This document shows positions 57,441-64,000 of a stretch of DNA of 64,000 bases, piece after piece. The number at the start of each line of letters is the position of its first letter. Position 1 is the stretch's first letter. The stretch covers positions 310,001 to 374,000 of the forward strand of contig JAZKJV010010762.1 in assembly GCA_037367405.1 (NCBI GenBank), given 5' to 3'. A program made the position numbers and the translations under genes. The DNA is from Ottelia alismoides. Taxonomy: Eukaryota > Streptophyta > Magnoliopsida > Alismatales > Hydrocharitaceae. The notes under the pieces were generated by a model. The model saw nothing but the letters and a program-made list of their open reading frames with translations. It ran no database searches and had not been told where the DNA came from.

Positions 57441-58812
57441 AAAATCACCATTATAGTTTTGGGGAAGTTGCTACAACCTTAGCCAGTTGATACTAAAAAT
57501 TGGAAAAATCCACCTCTGCTCAGGTTTAATTTTTTTCCTGGAAAACGTTGCTTAAGTTTCATTAGATTACGTTTTTAAGATATTTTGAAAATGGGATGTC
57601 GATTTCCCAATATCTAATTATGATTTTGTGTGCGTTGGTGTAAATATAATGCAATATGAAGAATAGACTCCCCATCGGAAGGAGACATTATACAATCGTA
57701 CTTTGAGACTGTCTTTTGACCCTGATATGTTGAAGTCGGTTCTTCATTGATCATCATTGGCTGATAGGATTATAGAGCATCTTAAACTCATTGAGAAGTT
57801 ATTGGTCATCAACGGGTCATGATGGGTGAAGTCAGTTTTCAACAGGACAACCAAACAATGAAGCCTTTTTAATCTCCCTTTGTCAGCCTCAAAGAGATGA
57901 CCAGCTGATAGGACATCTTGATGGGATGACCAATTGATGGCGCATTTGGTCTTTCTTTGCCATCCTTCAACTGAATGAAAGTCTTAACCTTTCTAAGTTA
58001 TTCTTAATGACACCATCAAACCACCAACTGTTGAGACAACTTAACCTCTCTTGGTTGCCAGAAAAACTAACTGGTTGCGCATTTTCGCCTTTCTTAACGT
58101 GTCAAGCACAACTCCATCATATCTTTCACCACCGACATAAAATTGTTTTTATTACGACTCCTCCATACACATGTAAGATTTTCACCCATGTCTTTAACTC
58201 TCCCCATCACACTCTCTACACAAGTCTCTCATCTCTTTAGAATCCAAGAGACTCGTCATGCCTTCTTCTCGCCCTCTCTATTGACTGTTCCTTCACGTCT
58301 GCACAAGGAGGGCATGTCCATTCATCATCCCAGTTTACCTGAAGCCCAACTACCTATTCTCATATTTGATTATGAAAAAGGCACATATACACATACATGG
58401 ACACGACTATCTTCAAGTCGAACACTGTGTGGAACTAATACAAACACTAAACTCACTCTAGTTCTACGAGCTCGATTTATTCTGTCTTTCACCTGTTATC
58501 ATTAACGTGAGGTTCCTCAGGGCCCAGGTGAGGGTGCTTTTATATAGTTTAGTATTAGTGCCCTGGAGCAAACAACTGGCTCAGCTCCCTTCTCCATCCA
58601 CTACGTAAACCGATTTGACCATATCAAACTCAGTTGGCCAGCAGCTCCGGCAGTAGTTGCATTGAAATCCCGAGCTGGGACTCACTGCCAAAAACTCAGT
58701 CGCCTAAGGTTTCCTCCTCGTGAACCAGTGCCGAATGCATTGCAAATTCATGAAAAAATCCAATCGCAAACTTAATTAAAGTGATTTAAAGAGACACCTA
58801 CCAAAGGAGTAT
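57441..58812. other. Spacer, no gene seen
   Basis: The first part may be decayed copia-0. The short plus-strand frames at 58007-58240 and 58143-58505 overlap and have no domain. Repeated words such as GATGACCA.TTGATGG occur at 57895-57945. Confidence 0.4.
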
Positions 58813-58818
58813 ATTTAT
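58813..58818 (-). terminator. Poly(A) signal of the rpl2 gene
   Basis: AATAAA on the minus strand, about 40 bp after the stop codon, a plausible plant near-upstream element for 3' end formation. Confidence 0.6.
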
Positions 58819-58856
58819 TCCCGATAAGAGACTAAGAAGAGTGAAACGATCCACAA

Positions 58857-59582
58857 CTAACTCCTCCTCCCCTTCCTCTTTCCGCCCTTATCTGCGCCCC
58901 GAGCATCGTGATTCTTTTTCAGCACCGTCTTGTACCCAGACTTGGTCGGCTTTCCCCACGGCGACACCGATGGCCTACCGCCGCTTGTCCGCCCCTCCCC
59001 GCCTCCATGCGGGTGATCGATGGGGTTCATTGCGACTCCACGCACGATGGGCCTCCTCCCGAGCCAGCGCGACTGGCCGGCCTTGCGGAGGCGAAGGTGC
59101 TTCCTCTCGGGGTTGGAGACCCGACCGATGGTGGCGCGGCAGCGGGAGTCGAAGAGCTTGTCGACGCCGGAGGGCATACGGAGGAGGCACTGGCCATCGT
59201 CGGAGATCTTGATGATCTTAGCGGAGGTGCCGGCAGCGCGGACGAACTTGGCGCCCTGGCCGGGGCGGTGCTCGACGCAGTGGACGAAGGTGCCGATGCG
59301 CATGAGGGAGAGGGGCATGGAGTTGCCAACCTGAGAGAGGGGGTCGAGCATCCCGTGCTTGAAGGAGGATGACGGTGTTGCGGCGGCGGCCGCAGTGGTG
59401 GAATTGAGAACCTTCATGCCCGGGAGGAGCTGGTCCGGGGCCACAATGTAGCTGTAGCGCTGGAGCCGGGGAGGAGGATGAGGAGGAGGGGGAGGAGTGG
59501 CGGTGGAGAAGAGGCGGCGGGAAGAGGAGGAGAGGGATGATTTGGCGCGGGAGAGGAGGGTGGCGAAGGCCATTGCTTTCAT
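58857..59582 (-). CDS. rpl2: Mitochondrial ribosomal protein L2, C-terminal half, nuclear-encoded
   Basis: A component of the large mitoribosomal subunit, lying near the peptidyl-transferase centre. The 241-residue protein has a presequence (about 1-40) rich in Ser/Arg with a processing-site-like RRLFST at 22-27, and a Pro run at 30-38. The L2 C-terminal domain follows from YSYIVAP at 43-49: GNSMPLSLMRIGT, RPGQGAKFVRAAGTSA, RWLGRRP and the hallmark GVAMNPIDHPHGGGEGR at about 182-198. The N-terminal RNA-binding half of L2 is absent. This matches the known split of plant mitochondrial rpl2, in which the 3' half moved to the nucleus. The frame is open to an upstream Met at 59723, but those 47 residues look like translated 5' leader; Met at 59582 (or 59573) fits the presequence. 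Single exon, GC-rich, apparently functional. Confidence 0.93.
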   Translation of the reverse strand: MKAMAFATLLSRAKSSLSSSSRRLFSTATPPPPPHPPPRLQRYSYIVAPDQLLPGMKVLNSTTAAAAATPSSSFKHGMLDPLSQVGNSMPLSLMRIGTFVHCVEHRPGQGAKFVRAAGTSAKIIKISDDGQCLLRMPSGVDKLFDSRCRATIGRVSNPERKHLRLRKAGQSRWLGRRPIVRGVAMNPIDHPHGGGEGRTSGGRPSVSPWGKPTKSGYKTVLKKNHDARGADKGGKRKGRRS

Positions 59583-60766
59583 TTCCGGCGGAGTAGGGTT
59601 TTGATGCGTCTGATGACTGGGTGAAGTCCGAATGGTGTATGTGAGCCACCAGTGTGCGCTGTTTCCAGTCCGAATGGTGTATTGTGGGTATTGAATAATT
59701 TGGATCGGGATGGTAAGATCCAACTAAAGAGCTCGACCCGAATCCGTAATTGAATTGTAGTGGATCAGATGTGGATCAAATATCTAACCAGCAATATAAA
59801 ATGGGTTGGACTTGGACCTTCGACATGATCACTTTGGACCTGAAGGGGTATGACTCGATGTTCATCCATAGTTGTACATGATTGACCATGCCAAGATGTT
59901 TATGCTTTTTCTCCATGCTAGGGATAATAGGGTTATGTATGGATTTCGACAAGGACCATTCCTTCGTGTTGTTTTAGTTGAGCACATAACAAGCATAGGC
60001 TAAGGGACAATGAGATTATATAGAATAGAAATTTGCATTTTCAAGAACGTTTGTTGATGAATCCATGATTCCTCTACTCTATATGGATTTTTTAGCAACA
60101 TCTCCTTTATAATTCACTAATTAAATCCCTTAAAATTAATTAACTAACATTCACTAATTGTGCTTAAATTACAGTTAAAACCTGTAAATAAATTACCCTT
60201 ACTTTTAACCTAAATTGAGCTTATTATTTTATGTACAAAAATCATTTATTTTAATCTAATTCCTTCTCTAAATTATTCTTTAATTAACTAACTTGGCATA
60301 AGAATTAAATCCATAAAAAGAACTAAATTAAAAAAATCAAAAATATCGAGCTTTGTCTACTTTGTACATATGTTCTCTTTGTTGTTTTTATTTTACCTTT
60401 TTCAAACCTATAAAAATAAAAAAAATAGATTAATTATGTATATAAAATGTATCTAAATTAATTCACTAATTAAAATCAATTAAAAATATAAAAAATTATG
60501 AGATGCAAAAAATGGTATTTTATTATTCATAGGGTACCACTAAAAATATTTTTTTGTACAGTTGACTTCTTTTGATTTTAGGTCATTCATAAAATTTGTA
60601 GATCTCGTCAAAATAAGCAACTACCGTGTATATCGCTTTTTGATTTGACTTCATTTACTATCATTTTTTTATTTTTCTTTTATTTTTTATCTTTATTTAT
60701 TTTTTATATTTTTACTTGTATTTAATCCATAATTTTATTAATTATTTTTATTTTAATCTTATTTAT
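59583..60766. other. rpl2 upstream region and AT-rich spacer
   Basis: The rpl2 promoter should lie in the first few hundred bases; no convincing TATA box was identified. The stretch at about 59700-59850 has GACCCGAAT/GGGTTGGACTTGG words reminiscent of hAT-like MITEs. The rest is AT-rich with no gene. Confidence 0.45.
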
Positions 60767-61860
60767 TTATTTTATTAACCTATTTTTTATTTCCTTTTTT
60801 TCTTTGCTCCTCCTCTTTTTCTCTCCCTCTCTTTCTCTCTCTCTTAACTCCCATACCCCTAGGTCACGTGCAAAGCAATCACGTGCTTTGCACATGACTG
60901 TCCTCCCCCCCCCCCCCCCAACAACGATCGTTGCCCTTTTCTGATAGTTACGCGGCCGCCTCACCTCCTCGACACCCTCGTTGTTACACATCGCTTCCAG
61001 CCATTTATCCTCCTCTCCTATAAGGGCATCATCATTGTCTCCTACCATTTTCATCTGCCAATCAAGAATAGGGAGCCCTAACTCTTCCTCGTGTCATCGA
61101 TGACAGAGGTGACATCCATCGGCGAGATCCAAGAGCTGAAACCTCCTGCCACAGCTCTTCTATGAGTTTGCAGAGCTTCGAGGCAAGTCGTCGGTCTCTG
61201 AGGCGAAGAACGGAGGAGGACTCGTCTTCTGCTCCTCCACGCACCAAGCGAACCCCATGTTCCCCTCTTCTTCACCTTCGTCTTCTTCTTCATTCGAAAC
61301 CTCAAATTCGTTTCGACCATTGACACATCCACCTCATGCATCCCTCCGCATGTTGTTCTATCTCCTGCAACCCTCCATCGATTAAAACTTCATCCACCAC
61401 CACCGCTCGTAAAGCACTGCCATCATCTTCTTCCCTGGCGTCTGCCCGCAGTGAGTCAGTCACCCTCTGGCCTCTGCTCCACGTCTCTCTGATGCAGTCC
61501 TACGATCGAGGTCATCACCACCGCTTTACCAGACTACCTCGGCCTGCCAACCACCTCGATCACGGAGCCCACACTCCTCCAACGCTCCACTGCCACAGAC
61601 TCCTTTACAGCACCTTCGCTCGATGCCCTTGGCTCTTTCACCTGATCATCATCAGCCCGCTCCGCCTTCCTCCACCCCTCGGCCCTCGGTCGGAGCTTTT
61701 CCCTCGCCCATGCCTCGACGACCCTTGGTCGTGTGTCGGCCATCAAAGTAGCCTTGGCTGCTCCTCGACCACCGCACGCCCGTCGCCACCGTTGACTTCT
61801 AGCCACCGTTGGATCAGTCATGCTTTTTGTGTTGTTGATGTGTTTTCCTCATGAAAATGA
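60767..61860. other. GC-rich region with open frames of doubtful coding status
   Basis: Frames: 61336-61854 plus (172 codons, Ser/Pro/His-rich), 60767-61054 minus (95 codons, ending in a Lys/Glu/Arg run from a CT repeat), and 61078-61341 and 61534-61821 minus. They overlap on both strands and show no domain, signal or conserved motif. A run of 15 C residues is at 60905-60919. It could be a decayed gene 5' region or transposon sequence. No CDS is called. Confidence 0.35.
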
Positions 61861-63181
61861 ACCTTTGCAATGATAGAACCTTAAGTGAATGTCTTGATGT
61901 GTTAATGCCTGACCTAAAAATCATTCATGATGGAATAATAAGCTATATGGTTTCACTGATTTGGTTAAAAACATGAAATGATGCATGCATGACTAGTTAT
62001 CGAAGCCCATTCTTTAGAATAGTTCCACGACACATGTTGTACAGAGAATTACATAATGATATTTGTTGAGTGTATTCTATTGTTATATATGGGTATTTTT
62101 GAAGATGTCGTAGTGATGATGGAAAAATATTATGTCTTAAATTTTGATAGTGATTTGTTAGATTGTTGACGTATGTTGTTATGCTTTTGCATTGTCCTCT
62201 TAGGCAACTGCTAATTGAATGAGCATTTGCTACAACTTCATTAAATGGCAAACGAAATGATGTATGAATAGATTTTTGCATGTTTGTATGTGGACAAGTG
62301 ATATTTGAACTACCGTGATGTTTGCACATGTTAGATGCACAATGGAAAATCCAGGGAGATGAGAGCGGGTGATAGACAGTTTTTTTCTATAGAACGAAAT
62401 ATAACCTAATCAACAAGGGCATCGAACAAAACCAAGTTTTAATGAAAGAGCATGAGAAGAACCGAAATGAGGAAACTATTCATTCACCACATAAGGATGG
62501 AATTTGATTGTGTCACAATTTAATAACAATTTGGTGCATAATGCACAAAGGATCAGATTTTATCACATTAGAAGATGTGAATGCATTTGCTTAAGTATGA
62601 GGAATAAGTCCACTTGGAGATGGAACAAGACATTCGATGATGTGCAGTGTATTGTAGTTGCATGTATTGATTGCACCACCTCCATATGATACTTTTATAC
62701 AAAATATAGAAAATTGTTGGTCATTGACATTTTCATGTTCTTAATCCTTATGTCGTTGAATCGTACCAATAGTACAATAACTAATCGCATCTACTCCTTA
62801 ATGAGATATTATTTGTGTCGAGGAAGGGTATGATCACGAAGAGGTTTGTTAATTCGCTCGGAAGGGGGTTATTAGGGATTGAGAAAAGTGTGTATAACTG
62901 TCGATTTGAACCAGAAACACTTATAGGATTCCCACGTGTTTAGAACAATTGTTTGGATAAAGGATAAGAAATAAGGTATGATAAGTAATAAGCAGAATTT
63001 ATTCCTTGTTTTTGTTAGCTTGGTTTGAGGGATAATGAAAGGATAAACATTGTATACAAAGACATGATGATTGATGTAAAATCATGATGTGGCCACTTAT
63101 CTTGAGATAGCTTATCTTGGGGAAAAAATTCCTTCTATCGTGAAATAAATGAATGTTGTTTAACATCCAAATATTAGAGTT
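61861..63181. other. Spacer, no gene seen
   Basis: Ordinary AT-rich spacer. GGATAA/AATAAGG words around 62950-63060 resemble those of the MITE that follows and may be a decayed relative. Confidence 0.4.
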
Positions 63182-63184
63182 TTA

Positions 63185-63432
63185 GGGCCCGTTCGGTTCG
63201 GGAATAAGCAGGAATAAGGATTGTGAATAAGGAGAATAAGGGTCTATTCTTTGTTCGGTTGGAGAATAGGAATAAGGAGAATAAGGTGAAATAAAGGTGG
63301 GTGAGGTGGGATAAAGATAGGAATAAGAGTGAAATAAGATGTAATGAGGGGGAATAACCGTACCATAGGAAACCGTGTCGGATGGAGAATAGGCCCCTTA
63401 TTCCAGGGCCTATTCTCCAAACGAACATGCCC
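63185..63432. mobile_element. Tourist-like MITE (PIF/Harbinger type), 248 bp
   Basis: Flanked by TTA on both sides (63182-63184 and 63433-63435). The inverted repeats are GGGCCCGTTCGGTTCGGGAA and, from the other end, GGGCATGTTCGTTTGGAGAA, agreeing at most of about 24 positions. The interior is repetitive, with GGAATAAGG words. A TTA target and GGGCC...GTT termini are typical of Tourist elements. It is non-coding; the open frame across it is not a gene. Confidence 0.85.
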
Positions 63433-63435
63433 TTA

Positions 63436-64000
63436 AGGAATTATGCAGCCCTAGGAAGGATAAAAAAAGGAGTAATAAAAAAAGGAGTATCTGGCATTCT
63501 TCAAGAACAAAATGTTAAGACGTGTGGAGAGGGCAGTCCTCGCAACTATGTATGATAAGCGAACTGAACATTTTCGTATCTGATTAGAGGTCGTTCGATA
63601 ATAATTCAAAAAATGTTCATTTTACACGTCCCTTTTGATAAAGTTTTTTTCCTTAAACCTTTCAGTTTTTCATATTTTTTGTGAATCTTTCATACATCTT
63701 TTTAGCGTTTTTCCAGTTATAATTTAGTATCGTTGGAATTCTATGCGAGCATACGTGTCTTGATTATTTTTACCTTCTTTCATTATTTCTAAGTAATTAA
63801 GAGAATCTACCAAATCTTGTAAGTTGTTCGACATTGTGATGCGTGATTGTATTCTTATGTTAAAAGGCATGATATAGAATGTTTATATCTTTTGCATTCT
63901 TCTCAATTCTTTTCATAAATGCATCATAGTAGTCATCATTTCCTTCGACAATTTCTGGTTTCATAAATGGCTTTGAAATGCAAATTCGCATGGTGGGATA
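63436..64000. other. AT-rich spacer, no gene seen
   Basis: No open frame, repeat or RNA gene was recognised up to the window end. Confidence 0.45.

Noticed and set aside
59583..59723. Upstream in-frame Met at 59723 as the rpl2 start
   Set aside because: The extra 47 residues do not resemble a presequence and would bury the good Ser/Arg-rich presequence that starts at 59582.
60905..60919. Run of 15 C residues
   Set aside because: A simple mononucleotide run that may also be length-uncertain in the assembly; no function is implied.
60767..61854. Open frames of 61 to 172 codons on both strands
   Set aside because: They overlap each other on opposite strands, have low-complexity composition and no domain; GC content alone explains the scarcity of stops.
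63174..63428. 84-codon minus-strand frame
   Set aside because: It lies across the Tourist-like MITE and its inverted repeats.
1..64000. CRISPR array, bacterial operon or defence system
   Set aside because: The sequence is plant nuclear DNA. The only regularly spaced repeats are the hairpin array at 46231-46826 and tandem repeats, none with CRISPR structure.

Overview
The window is plant nuclear DNA, almost certainly from an angiosperm and possibly a monocot (GC-rich coding sequence in AT-rich spacer; the species cannot be fixed from sequence alone). It is a retroelement graveyard. About three quarters is transposon-derived, much of it nested two or three deep. One host gene is convincingly intact: the nuclear gene for the C-terminal half of mitochondrial ribosomal protein L2, on the minus strand at 58857-59582, with its own presequence and a poly(A) signal.

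Layout. 1-6.7 kb: AT-rich spacer with no supported gene, a possible DNA-transposon end at 1-145 and a tRNA-derived SINE at 6365-6540. 6713-17592: an old minus-strand Ty1/copia element (copia-2, target duplication AGAAT) that took a plus-strand copia (copia-1, 6936-11977), a MITE (14371-14588) and a second SINE (16562-16754, 18-bp target duplication). 18572-23581: a third copia (copia-3, minus, GTTAC duplication). 25036-26471: a long relative of the MITE. 27440-37030: an old LINE (LINE-B) split by a nearly intact younger LINE (LINE-A, 28159-31961), by a non-autonomous LTR element (32413-35259) that carries an RTE-type LINE fragment, and by another MITE copy.

37893-57250: a copia element (copia-4) inserted in the integrase region of a still older copia (copia-0). 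Copia-4 is itself split by a 13.3-kb Athila-like Ty3/gypsy element (40614-53904) with 3.68-kb LTRs, a CTAAG duplication and a tRNA-Asp primer-binding site. Two solo LTRs of the 32.4-kb family lie in the copia-4 leader in opposite orientations. 58.8-64 kb: the rpl2 gene, a GC-rich stretch of doubtful coding status, AT-rich spacer and a Tourist-like MITE at 63185-63432.

The elements do not work together as a system, but they date each other. At most junctions, ignoring the insert and one target-duplication copy restores a continuous conserved domain, so the order of insertion can be read directly. The Athila-like element stands out: it has no reverse transcriptase or integrase, keeps a protease-containing reading frame with an unusual acidic tail, and carries a spaced array of hairpins, each ending in a copy of its own polypurine tract. 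The second notable item is a SINE family whose 3' end matches the tail of the RTE LINE fragment, suggesting a LINE-SINE partnership.
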